A DNA stretch of 64,000 nucleotides from Kribbella aluminosa (lineage in GTDB: Bacteria > Actinomycetota > Actinomycetes > Propionibacteriales > Kribbellaceae): NCBI RefSeq assembly GCF_017876295.1, contig NZ_JAGINT010000002.1:496001-560000 (forward strand). The letters are read 5' to 3'. The notes beneath the pieces are model-generated. The model made no database searches and was not told the DNA's origin. It worked only from the letters and a program-made list of their open reading frames with translations. Below are positions 16,029 to 23,446 of this stretch, piece after piece. A program made the translations under genes and the position numbers. Numbering within the stretch: the stretch's first letter is position 1; each line of letters begins with the position of its first letter.

Positions 16029-17871
16029 CGTGCTGGTCCGCTTCCTCGGGTTGTCGCTCGCGGTGGCGCTCGGGGCGGTGATCGCCACGGCGCTGATCGC
16101 GACGTACAGCACGACAGAGAAGCTGCAGGGCGAGATCGACGCGAACACCGGCCAGTTGCAGGTCGACGGCGAGATCTACGGCGAGCTGTCGAAGTACGCC
16201 TCCGACCATCCGACCTGGTCGGGGGTGGACAAAGTCGTGCACGACCTGGCCGACCGGCTCGGCCGGCGGGTCGCGGTCAGCACCGAGGACGGGTCGGTGA
16301 TCGCGGACTCGGCCCGGATGCTCGGCGCCGCACCCGAACTCCCTTCGGTGCCTGCGGCAACCATCGACGCGCGCGGCGGCGGGATGGGGAAGATGGGCGG
16401 CACGATGACCGTCTATCAGGCGCGCAAGAGCGCGACGGTAGTGAGCGGATTCGCAGCCACCGCGGCGACCGGTCCGCCGTTCATCGCCTATCCGGACTGG
16501 GGCATGACCGACGACGAACTGAAGCAGCGGAACCAGCTCGCGAAGCAGGCAGTGGACTGCTACGCCACGAAGGGCAAGTCGGCGAGCGTGGCGCAGGTCG
16601 ACGGCACCGTCCCGCAGGTGATGATCGAGTCGACCCAGTCGATCGCCGGTATCCGGGTGAACGCCGGCACGCCGGCCAAGGGCGAGTGCCTGCCGCCCGG
16701 CCTGACCGCGCCGAGCGCGAAGGCGAAAATCGTCAACGACGACGAGGTACGCCGCTCCACCGGATGCCTCGACGCCGCCGGGATCAAGTACAAGATCAAC
16801 GACTACTTCGGTCTGCGAGCCGTCGAGCCGATCGCGAACACCGAGGTCACCGAGACGTTCGCGAACTGTGTCAGCCAGGCCCGCGTCCAGGCGTTGACGC
16901 CGTACGTCGCTCCGCCGGCGAAGCTGTATCTCGGGGCGAAGAGCACGTTCAACGTGTTCGCCGGCGAGGGACTGCTGCGTACGGCGGCCACCGCGCTCGG
17001 GGTACTGCTGATCGCGGCGCTGGTGATGCTGTTCGCGGGCCGACGGTTGGTGCGACCAATCGTCGCGCTGACCGGAGCGACGCAGCGGATGCGGAACGGC
17101 GACCACGCGGCGCGGGTCCCGGTCAGCGGGAAGGACGAGGTGTCGCGGCTGGGTCACGCGTTCAACGACATGGCCGAGGCGATCCAGCGCCACGACTTCC
17201 AGCGCAAGGCGATGGTCAGCGACGTCGCGCACGAACTACGGACACCGCTCGCGAACATCAAGGGCTACCTGGTCGCATCCGAGGACGGCGTCGTACCGCT
17301 CGACGGCGCGCTCGTCACCTCCCTCCTCGAGGAAACCGCACTCCTCGAACACCTGGTCGCCGACCTCCAGGATCTGGCGCTCGCCGACGCCGGCATGCTC
17401 CGCCTGCACCCGGCTTCTCGTGACCTGACCGAGCTCGCGCAGCAGGTCGTGCTGGCCCACCAACCCGAAGCCGAATCGGCCGGCGTCACCCTCATCTCCA
17501 CAACGTCTGCACCCGCACCCGCAGTCGTCGACAGCGCGCGCATTCGTCAGGCTCTGGGGAACCTGGTCTCGAATGCCATCAGGTACACACGGCCCGGCGG
17601 CCAGGTCCTGGTCGGCGTACGCTCCGTCGACGACGGCTACAACCTCACCGTCACCGACAACGGCACCGGCATCGCGCAGGAGCACCTACCGCACCTCTTC
17701 GACCGCTTCTACCGCGCCGACGTCTCCCGAACCCGCACCACCGGCGGCAGTGGCCTCGGCCTCGCCATCACCAAACACCTGACCGAAGCCCACGGCGGCC
17801 GAATCACCGTCACCAGCCGCGCAGGCGCCGGATCAACCTTCACGATCTGGCTCCCCGCAGCCTCCGGCTGA
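16018..17871 (+). CDS. Two-component sensor histidine kinase
   Basis: A 617-residue membrane kinase. TM1 at about 7-28, an extracytoplasmic sensor region of about 290 residues, TM2 at about 323-343, HAMP (R-R-L-V-R-P-I onward), HisKA with phospho-acceptor H405 in H-E-L-R-T-P, and HATPase_c with N, G1 (D-N-G-T-G-I) and G2 (G-G-S-G-L-G-L) boxes. The sensor region has several cysteines including C250-L-D-A-A-G-I-K-Y258, a motif also found twice in the lipoprotein of the adjacent exporter operon. Translationally coupled to the response regulator. The stimulus is unknown; an exporter-linked envelope or drug stress signal is plausible. Confidence 0.92.
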   Translation: MRRSVLVRFLGLSLAVALGAVIATALIATYSTTEKLQGEIDANTGQLQVDGEIYGELSKYASDHPTWSGVDKVVHDLADRLGRRVAVSTEDGSVIADSARMLGAAPELPSVPAATIDARGGGMGKMGGTMTVYQARKSATVVSGFAATAATGPPFIAYPDWGMTDDELKQRNQLAKQAVDCYATKGKSASVAQVDGTVPQVMIESTQSIAGIRVNAGTPAKGECLPPGLTAPSAKAKIVNDDEVRRSTGCLDAAGIKYKINDYFGLRAVEPIANTEVTETFANCVSQARVQALTPYVAPPAKLYLGAKSTFNVFAGEGLLRTAATALGVLLIAALVMLFAGRRLVRPIVALTGATQRMRNGDHAARVPVSGKDEVSRLGHAFNDMAEAIQRHDFQRKAMVSDVAHELRTPLANIKGYLVASEDGVVPLDGALVTSLLEETALLEHLVADLQDLALADAGMLRLHPASRDLTELAQQVVLAHQPEAESAGVTLISTTSAPAPAVVDSARIRQALGNLVSNAIRYTRPGGQVLVGVRSVDDGYNLTVTDNGTGIAQEHLPHLFDRFYRADVSRTRTTGGSGLGLAITKHLTEAHGGRITVTSRAGAGSTFTIWLPAASG

Positions 17872-17904
17872 AGCACGCTTCCGGGCAACCCTAGACTCGG
17901 AGAC

Positions 17905-18327
17905 ATGGCGGCGCGGAAGGCTCGGGTGGCGGATGTGCACGAGGTCGCCGCGGGCATGCCGCACGTCACCAAGTGGGAGCGGGACGACGGGACGGACCGC
18001 CCCGTCTACCAGGTCGGCGGCAAGTCGTTCGTCTTCTTCCGCACGCCCCGCCCCGACGCGGTCGACCCACTCACCGGCGAGAAGTACGACGACGTGATCA
18101 TGATCTGGGTCGAATCCGAGTCCGAAAAACTGGCCCTCCTCGCCGACGACACCACCCCGTTCTTCACCACCCCTCACTTCGACGGCCACCCCTCCATCCT
18201 CATCCGAGCCCGAGACCTGAGCGCCCTCACCAAACAAGAACTGACCGAACTGATCCAAGACGCCTGGCTCTCCCGAGCCTCCCCCCGCCGAGCCACCACC
18301 TGGCTCCACGAAAACCGCCTGAGCTGA
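17905..18327 (+). CDS. MmcQ/YjbR family DNA-binding protein
   Basis: A 140-residue protein of the MmcQ/YjbR family with the double-wing CyaY-like fold. Diagnostic are an early E-V-A-A-G-M-P-H-V segment, the Y-Q-V-G-G-K-S-F-V-F-F strand pair and the C-terminal helix with R-A-T-T-W-L. Family members are small cytoplasmic proteins proposed to bind DNA, without a firm physiological role. It lies 33 bp after the sensor kinase, but the link is not obvious. It is convergent with the toxin gene, with a single base between the stops. Confidence 0.8.
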   Translation: MAARKARVADVHEVAAGMPHVTKWERDDGTDRPVYQVGGKSFVFFRTPRPDAVDPLTGEKYDDVIMIWVESESEKLALLADDTTPFFTTPHFDGHPSILIRARDLSALTKQELTELIQDAWLSRASPRRATTWLHENRLS

Positions 18328-18328
18328 G

Positions 18329-18760
18329 CTAGTGCCCAACGGTGTAGAACTCAGCCAACCGCTGGACCGCCTGCGCTTTGGTCATGGCGCGCACGTCGGC
18401 CTCGGGGATGTGTGCGTCGACCACCAGCGCCCTGACAACTCCCGCCGGGATCGCCTCGGCCGGAGACTCGGGCCCCTGCCGGTCCGGGAGCACCTTGACG
18501 TCAACGCAGGCCCAGAACTCGTCGCCCGTCACGGCGAGCTGGTCCCGCAGGATGTGCGCCCAGATCGACGGGCCGTAGTCGGTGCGATCGACGGGGTGGC
18601 TGATCCGCGTGTACAGGATGCGGCCATCCGGCAACGGGAGTTCGTAGTTGACGTGGTGGCTGCCTCGTCTGCCGTCAGCGCGTCGGCGTTCGGTCCAGCC
18701 TTCGACCAGGCAGAAGCTCTGGTGGTCTGTTCGGGTTGCCGGGCGACGTTGTTCGCTCAC
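18329..18760 (-). CDS. Putative toxin of a toxin-antitoxin pair (translational repressor-like family)
   Basis: A 143-residue protein of an actinobacterial family usually annotated as a cytotoxic translational repressor of a toxin-antitoxin system. Recognisable blocks are D-H-Q-S-F-C-L-V-E-G-W, the H-H-V-N-Y-E-L-P-L-P-D-G-R-I-L-Y-T-R-I-S-H-P segment, Y-G-P-S-I-W-A-H-I-L-R-D-Q-L and D-E-F-W-A-C-V. The start was taken at GTG 18760, 8 bp after the Phd-like antitoxin stop; a longer frame runs back into the antitoxin gene. The order is antitoxin then toxin. Biochemical activity is inferred from family and pairing only. Confidence 0.72.
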   Translation of the reverse strand: MSEQRRPATRTDHQSFCLVEGWTERRRADGRRGSHHVNYELPLPDGRILYTRISHPVDRTDYGPSIWAHILRDQLAVTGDEFWACVDVKVLPDRQGPESPAEAIPAGVVRALVVDAHIPEADVRAMTKAQAVQRLAEFYTVGH

Positions 18761-18768
18761 GGTGTGCC

Positions 18769-19179
18769 TCAGGCCAGCAGCCAGGCGTGGAGTTGCTCGT
18801 CCAAAGACAGCGCAACGATCTGAACGAGTCCCCAGTTCTCGGCGTGGTTGGGTGCCAGCCGCAGGTGGTCGACCCACTCTTCGGCGTACGCACGGAGCGC
18901 GTCGACCATCTCCTCCGCCGCCTCGTCAAGGTCCGCCCCGTCGGCGGCGACCGGAAGCCCCGGGATCATGATCGACCAGCCGTCGTTCTCCGCGACCACC
19001 TGGGCGCCGGAGGGATGAACGCTGGTGAGAAAGTGCACCAGTCGATCCGCATCCACCGCCGCCACCCGCCGCGCGTCCCGCGTCACCGTCGCCGGACGCC
19101 CGTCATCGGCGGCATCCAAAATGTCCTTGAAGTGCTCGCGCGCCTCGCGAACACTCCGATAGTCAACTTGCGAACTCAT
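18769..19179 (-). CDS. Phd/YefM-like antitoxin
   Basis: A 136-residue protein whose N-terminal 50 residues fit the Phd/YefM antitoxin fold (S-V-R-E-A-R-E-H-F-K-D-I-L-D-A-A, then G-R-P-A-T-V-T-R-D). That part binds operator DNA. The longer C-terminal part is acidic and probably wraps the toxin. ATG 19179 has GGAGGG 4-5 bases upstream; a longer frame would read through the operator. A 21-bp inverted repeat begins 13 bp upstream, so autorepression by the antitoxin or complex is likely. Confidence 0.78.
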   Translation of the reverse strand: MSSQVDYRSVREAREHFKDILDAADDGRPATVTRDARRVAAVDADRLVHFLTSVHPSGAQVVAENDGWSIMIPGLPVAADGADLDEAAEEMVDALRAYAEEWVDHLRLAPNHAENWGLVQIVALSLDEQLHAWLLA

Positions 19180-19192
19180 CGCACCCTCCATC

Positions 19193-19213
19193 CCGTGTAC
19201 ACAGCGTACACGG
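19193..19213. promoter_or_regulatory. Toxin-antitoxin operator
   Basis: CCGTGTAC, a 5-base spacer and GTACACGG form a perfect 8-bp inverted repeat (19193-19213), and a further GTGCACAC lies just right of it. The position, 13 bp before the antitoxin ATG, and the symmetry fit an autoregulatory operator for the Phd-like protein. Confidence 0.72.
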
Positions 19214-19271
19214 TGCACACATCATCCCCAACCGACAGTCCACAGCACAAGAAGCCGCCGCCACCGTCCGG

Positions 19272-20219
19272 TCAGTGAGGAGACAGGGAGCGGGCGGTTT
19301 CTAGGAGGCTGGTGCCGGTGGGGAGGGTGGCGATTATGGGGGTGTCGAGGCCGTTTTCGAGGTAGCGGTTGATGTGGGTGCGGCATTCGGCGGGAGTGCC
19401 GTGGACTATCAGGGCGTCGATGAGGGATTCGGGGATCGCGGCCATGGCGGCGTTGCGGTCGCCGGCGGACCAGGCTTCGCGCATTGGTTGCATGGCGTCG
19501 GCGCGGCCGAGCCAATCGTGGAAGGCGGCGTAGCCGGGGACGGTGAGGTAGGTCGCGATCAGGTAGCGGCCGATGTTGCGGGCCATCTCGGCGTCCTCGG
19601 TGACGCAGACGAAGATCCGGGCGGCGAGTTCCTTGTCGGGGCCGAGTTCCGCGCGGACCCGGCGTACGTCGTCCGCCGACAGCCAGTTGGTGATCGCGCC
19701 GTCGGCCTCCCGGGCAGCGAGCCGCAGCATCTGTGGACGCAGCGCGGCGAGCATGATCGACGGCGGTACGTCGGGCGCCTTCTCCAGCCGGAACCGGTTG
19801 ATCGTGAAGCTGTCGAACTCCCCGTCGACCTTCTCCCCCGCGAACGCCTGCCGCAGGAACCGCAGTACGTCGCGGGTCCGCGCCAGCGGCGGGTCGTACG
19901 CGATCCCGTTCCACCCGGTCACGATCGTCTCCGAGGACGCCCCGATCCCGAGCACGAACCGCCCGGGCGCGAGGTCCGCCAGCGCCGCGGCACTCATCGC
20001 GAGCGCAGCCGGTCCGCGCGTGTGCACCGGTACGACGGCCGTCCCCAACCGCAGCGACGAGTCCCACTCGGATGCGAGCACCAGCGGCGTGAACGCGTCC
20101 GCGCCCGCCACCTCCGCGGACCACAGGTCCGTGTACCCCAACGAGTACAGCTCCGAGATCAGCGCCCGATGGTCACGCAGCGGTACGCCGGTCAGCGGAA
20201 CGGTCAGTCCCCACCGCAT
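19272..20219 (-). CDS. LLM class F420-dependent oxidoreductase
   Basis: A 315-residue TIM-barrel enzyme of the luciferase-like monooxygenase family, F420-dependent branch. It starts with the M-R-W-G-L-T-V-P strand and has a G-Y-T-D-L-W-S-A-E strand near residue 33, G-T-A-V-V-P-V near 79, R-F-V-L-G-I-G-A-S-S near 109 and a late G-T-P-A-E-C-R block. These match F420-using actinobacterial members more than FMN luciferases. It is the last gene of the acyl-CoA dehydrogenase operon and its start abuts the SDR stop. The substrate is unknown; oxidation of a lipid or alcohol intermediate is suggested by context. Confidence 0.87.
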   Translation of the reverse strand: MRWGLTVPLTGVPLRDHRALISELYSLGYTDLWSAEVAGADAFTPLVLASEWDSSLRLGTAVVPVHTRGPAALAMSAAALADLAPGRFVLGIGASSETIVTGWNGIAYDPPLARTRDVLRFLRQAFAGEKVDGEFDSFTINRFRLEKAPDVPPSIMLAALRPQMLRLAAREADGAITNWLSADDVRRVRAELGPDKELAARIFVCVTEDAEMARNIGRYLIATYLTVPGYAAFHDWLGRADAMQPMREAWSAGDRNAAMAAIPESLIDALIVHGTPAECRTHINRYLENGLDTPIIATLPTGTSLLETARSLSPH

Positions 20220-20963
20220 TCAGATCAGCCTCTTCAGCAACGGCAGCGGCGCCACCCGCATCACCTGGGCCAACGGCCACCACGGCCGCGCCGGCACGCA
20301 CGCCTTCGCCTTCTCCGCCTCGATCGCGGCCACCATCGCCCGCACGCCCGGCTCGGTGTCGACGATGAACGGCGCGTGTTCGACCCGGTCGTTCATCTCC
20401 GACCGGATGTACCCGGGGTAGATCGTGCTGACCTTGATCGGCTTGCCGAGCAGCTCCAGCCGCAGGCCCTCACCCAGCGAGGCGAGCCCGGCCTTCGTCG
20501 CGGCGTACGTCGTGACCGTCTTCGGGAAGCCGCGCAGCGCGGAGATCGAGGCAATCAGTACGAGGTGCCCGGCGTTCCGCGCCCGGAACAGCTCGAGCGC
20601 CGCCTCCGCCTGGGCGAGCGCACCGACGAAGTTCGTGAGCGCGGTCTCCCGGTTCGCGTCGAACCGTCCGGTGCCGAGCGGCGCGCCCTTGCCGAGGCCG
20701 GCGTTCACCACGATCCGGTCCAGCGGCAGCTCGGCGTCGATCGCGCGGAACACCTCGAACACCTGGTCGTGGTCAGTCACATCCAGGCTGTGGATAACCA
20801 CCTTTGCCTGTGGATAACTCTCGGCGAGCTCGTCCCGGAGCGCTTCCAGGCGATCCGTACGCCGGGCGGTCAGCGCGAGCCCGTGGCCCTTCGCGGCGAA
20901 CTGCCGCGCCATCTCCGCACCGAGGCCGGAACTGGCGCCGGTGATCAGGAGGTTCCGTCGCAT
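20220..20963 (-). CDS. Short-chain dehydrogenase/reductase (SDR)
   Basis: A 247-residue classical SDR. The cofactor motif T-G-A-S-S-G-L-G is at 8-15, N-A-G-L-G at about 89-93 and the catalytic Ser plus Y-x-x-x-K (Y-A-A-T-K) at about 140-160. The start is at ATG 20963; the frame runs further upstream but without homology. Within the acyl-CoA dehydrogenase operon. Two TTATCCACA boxes fall in its codons near residues 50-58, where they encode V-I-H-S and S-Y-P-Q. Confidence 0.88.
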   Translation of the reverse strand: MRRNLLITGASSGLGAEMARQFAAKGHGLALTARRTDRLEALRDELAESYPQAKVVIHSLDVTDHDQVFEVFRAIDAELPLDRIVVNAGLGKGAPLGTGRFDANRETALTNFVGALAQAEAALELFRARNAGHLVLIASISALRGFPKTVTTYAATKAGLASLGEGLRLELLGKPIKVSTIYPGYIRSEMNDRVEHAPFIVDTEPGVRAMVAAIEAEKAKACVPARPWWPLAQVMRVAPLPLLKRLI

Positions 20964-22075
20964 CGAGGGAGTCCTATCTGTGAGTGAGCAGGTCCGCACC
21001 GAGGTGGACGTGCTCGTTGTAGCTCACCACAGTCAGCCCGCCGCGCCCGGACACGACCTTCGTGATCCCGGTGTTGATCGTCACCGGGTTCAGCTTTGTC
21101 CACAGGTCGTCACCGCCGGACAGCAGCCGGCTCACCACGGCCGCGATCGGCCCGCCGGACGTGAAGACGAGCGCCGTCTCGCCCTTGCCGAGCCGCCCGG
21201 CAGTACGCCGTACCGCCGCCTCCGACCGGTCGCAGAACGCCTGGAACGGCTCGGTGTACCCGTCGCCGCCGTCGATCCAGCGCTGGGTCGCGGCCGTGAA
21301 CATCTCCTGGAACGCCCGCTTCGGGTTCCCGCTGCGCGCCAGGTCGGCCACCATCACCGTGTGCCGTTTGTACGCCGGCTTGTGGGCGACGAGCAACTCC
21401 TGGAAATCGAACTCGTCGTACCCCGGATCCACCTCCGGGATGAATCCGGCGAGCGTCGCCGTCTGCTGATGCCGGCGCATCGAACCCGAGACGACAACGT
21501 CCGCCCGGACATCACTCAACGTCGACGCAAGCCGGGCGGCCTGCTGCTCGCCGAGCGGTGACAGCTTGTCGTAGTCACGGGCACCGAACGACGCCTGCGC
21601 GTGCCGGATCAGGTAGATGACCGACATCTACGCCTGCCGGACGATTCGGCGGCAGCGCCGCTCGAGCAGGTTGACCGGGAGCCAGAAGTTCCTGAACCGC
21701 GGGTTCCGGGTCTGCTTGTGGTGGTAGCGGTAGTAGATCTGCTGCGCGATCACCGCCAGCCGGAACAGCCCGAACACCTCGTAGAACGCCCAGTTGTCCA
21801 CAGGCAGCCCCGACTGCTTCACGTAGTACTGCACGATCTCGTCGCGGGTCAGCATGCCCGGGACGTCGGACGGTTGCAGCCTGAACCGGCGGAACGCCCA
21901 GTCGTCGTCGGCCTGCACCCAGTACGCGAGCGCGCTGCCGAGATCCATCAACGGATCGCCGAGCGTGGCGAGCTCCCAGTCCAGTACGCCGACCACCCGC
22001 AGCGGGTCGTCCGGTGCCAGCACGACGTTGTCCAGCCGGAAGTCGTTGTGGATAACGCAGGTCCGGATATCCACA
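20789..22075. other. Cluster of DnaA-box sequences inside coding DNA
   Basis: TGTGGATAA occurs at 20789-20797, 20809-20817 and 22047-22055, TTGTCCACA at 21794-21802 and ATATCCACA at 22067-22075. The first three match the classical box TTATCCACA exactly on the minus strand. All lie in genes of the acyl-CoA operon, about 38-40 kb from oriC. Function is uncertain: it may be a DnaA titration or regulatory site, or partly a by-product of codons such as V-I-H. Confidence 0.45.
20974..21627 (-). CDS. Histidine phosphatase family protein
   Basis: A 217-residue protein of the phosphoglycerate mutase-like histidine phosphatase superfamily. The phospho-acceptor motif is R8-H9-A; further catalytic residues include the R of V-V-S-G-S-M-R-R and the E of E-F-D-F-Q-E, with a late F-T-S-G-G-P-I block replacing the second His motif. 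It is cytoplasmic. It lies between the phosphotransferase and SDR genes in the same operon with almost no spacing. The substrate may be a phosphorylated intermediate made by the neighbouring kinase-like protein, but this is unproven. Confidence 0.85.
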   Translation of the reverse strand: MSVIYLIRHAQASFGARDYDKLSPLGEQQAARLASTLSDVRADVVVSGSMRRHQQTATLAGFIPEVDPGYDEFDFQELLVAHKPAYKRHTVMVADLARSGNPKRAFQEMFTAATQRWIDGGDGYTEPFQAFCDRSEAAVRRTAGRLGKGETALVFTSGGPIAAVVSRLLSGGDDLWTKLNPVTINTGITKVVSGRGGLTVVSYNEHVHLGADLLTHR

Positions 22076-22677
22076 GGCTGGTTCGCGGCCAGCCAGGCCG
22101 TCACGCGCTCGTAGCTCGGCACGTTCCACGTCTTCGCCTTGCGGTAGCGCTCCGTCCAGCCGCTGACCTGACGCTCGACGTACCCGGCGCCGCGGCCGAG
22201 ATCCGCCAGACCGGCGGCCGCCGGATCGACCGCGTGCAGCTCCGCGAGCGTGTCGATCAAGGTGAACCCGAGCTGCCGGGTCTGCGCCGCGGTCAGGTCG
22301 ACGCCCAGCGAGTGGTGCCCGGGGATCGTCCCGGCGACCCGCTCCATCAGGTAGAACTCGGAGCCGATCACCGACTCGTCGTTGCAGTGAGCAACCATCT
22401 CGGGCACGTACCGGAAGACCGGTTTGAGCCCTTTCTGGATGCGGAACTCGCGGCCCATGTCGTGCGCGCCCTTCGCCTTCGTACCGGCCGGCGGGCGGCG
22501 CAGGATGAGGTCATGACCCGGATAGCTCAACAGATAGGTGAGGTTCGACGCGCCCCCGGAGAACTGCTTCACCTCCGGCAGGCCGTCCGGTACCGCGGTC
22601 TGCTCCCGCAGCCAGGCGTCGACCGCCGGTACGTCGAACGCGTCCTCGTCGCGGACGGCCCGCGCGCCATCACCCAT
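21628..22677 (-). CDS. Phosphotransferase family protein (APH fold, acyl-CoA dehydrogenase associated)
   Basis: A 349-residue aminoglycoside phosphotransferase-fold protein. Key motifs are F-S-G-G-A-S-N-L-T-Y (nucleotide loop), L-I-L-R-R-P-P (ATP lysine position replaced by Arg, as in this subfamily), V-I-H-N-D-F-R-L-D-N (catalytic loop) and V-L-D-W-E-L-A-T-L-G-D-P (metal motif). It matches the type that accompanies acyl-CoA dehydrogenases and is fused to them in ACAD10/11, where hydroxyacyl substrates are phosphorylated before elimination. That role fits this operon, which contains an acyl-CoA dehydrogenase and SDRs. Overlaps the downstream-reading SDR gene end by 8 bp. Confidence 0.87.
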   Translation of the reverse strand: MGDGARAVRDEDAFDVPAVDAWLREQTAVPDGLPEVKQFSGGASNLTYLLSYPGHDLILRRPPAGTKAKGAHDMGREFRIQKGLKPVFRYVPEMVAHCNDESVIGSEFYLMERVAGTIPGHHSLGVDLTAAQTRQLGFTLIDTLAELHAVDPAAAGLADLGRGAGYVERQVSGWTERYRKAKTWNVPSYERVTAWLAANQPVDIRTCVIHNDFRLDNVVLAPDDPLRVVGVLDWELATLGDPLMDLGSALAYWVQADDDWAFRRFRLQPSDVPGMLTRDEIVQYYVKQSGLPVDNWAFYEVFGLFRLAVIAQQIYYRYHHKQTRNPRFRNFWLPVNLLERRCRRIVRQA

Positions 22678-23446
22678 CCTTGGCCTCGGCCCGCTGCCGG
22701 GCCCGTTCCGCGACCTTGCGCATCTGCCGGTCGTACAGCGGCCGCGCGAACCGCTTGCTCAGGTAGGCCATCCGGGCCGGCCGGTCCGGGATGATCAGGT
22801 GCCGCTTCTTCTTGATGCCGGCAACGACCACGGCCGCGATGTCGTCCGCGGACCGGGGCGACTTCTCGATCAGCTGTCGCGCGGTCGCGCCCATCGCGCT
22901 GTCGGCACCCTGGATCGAGTCGGCCAGGTTCGTCCGGAAGAACGACGGGCAGACCACCGACACGTCGACACCGTACGGACGCAGCTCGTGCGACAGGGTC
23001 TCGGAGAGCGCGACCACGCCCGCCTTCACGGTGTTGTACGAGCTCATCATCGGCGGATGCACCAGCCCGGCCGCGGACGCGGTGTTCACGATGTACCCGG
23101 ACCGCTGCCGCTTGAACAGCGGGACGAACGCCCGGCACCCGCGGACCACGCCCATCAGGTTGATGTCGACGACCCGGTCCCACTCGTCGAGCGTCTCGAC
23201 GTCGATCCGGCCGCCGGTCGCGATGCCCGCGTTGTTCACCAGGATGTCCAGGCCGCCCCAGTTGTCCTCGCACCACGCGACCGCCGCGTCCCAGTCCGCC
23301 GGGCTCCGGACGTCGAGCTTCAGGTACGACGTACCGCCGTCCTCGGCCACGTCGGTACCGAGCACTTGGTGGCCGTCGGCAACGAAGCGGGCGACCAGCG
23401 CCGCGCCGAGTCCACTCGCGGCACCGGTGACGAGGACGCGGCTCAC
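22670..23446 (-). CDS. SDR family oxidoreductase
   Basis: A 258-residue classical short-chain dehydrogenase. T-G-A-A-S-G-L-G at 7-14 binds NAD(P), N-N-A-G-I follows near residue 81, and Y-N-T-V-K is the catalytic Tyr/Lys pair. GTG 23446 overlaps the acyl-CoA dehydrogenase stop (GTGA), which fixes the start. The C-terminal helix is basic. It is the second gene of the operon and may oxidise the hydroxyacyl product of the pathway. Confidence 0.88.
   Translation of the reverse strand: MSRVLVTGAASGLGAALVARFVADGHQVLGTDVAEDGGTSYLKLDVRSPADWDAAVAWCEDNWGGLDILVNNAGIATGGRIDVETLDEWDRVVDINLMGVVRGCRAFVPLFKRQRSGYIVNTASAAGLVHPPMMSSYNTVKAGVVALSETLSHELRPYGVDVSVVCPSFFRTNLADSIQGADSAMGATARQLIEKSPRSADDIAAVVVAGIKKKRHLIIPDRPARMAYLSKRFARPLYDRQMRKVAERARQRAEAKDG

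Noticed and set aside
19374-20987. Long plus-strand open frame (537 codons) across the LLM and SDR genes
   Set aside because: It is antisense to two genes with clear family motifs and has an Arg-rich composition typical of shadow frames at high GC.
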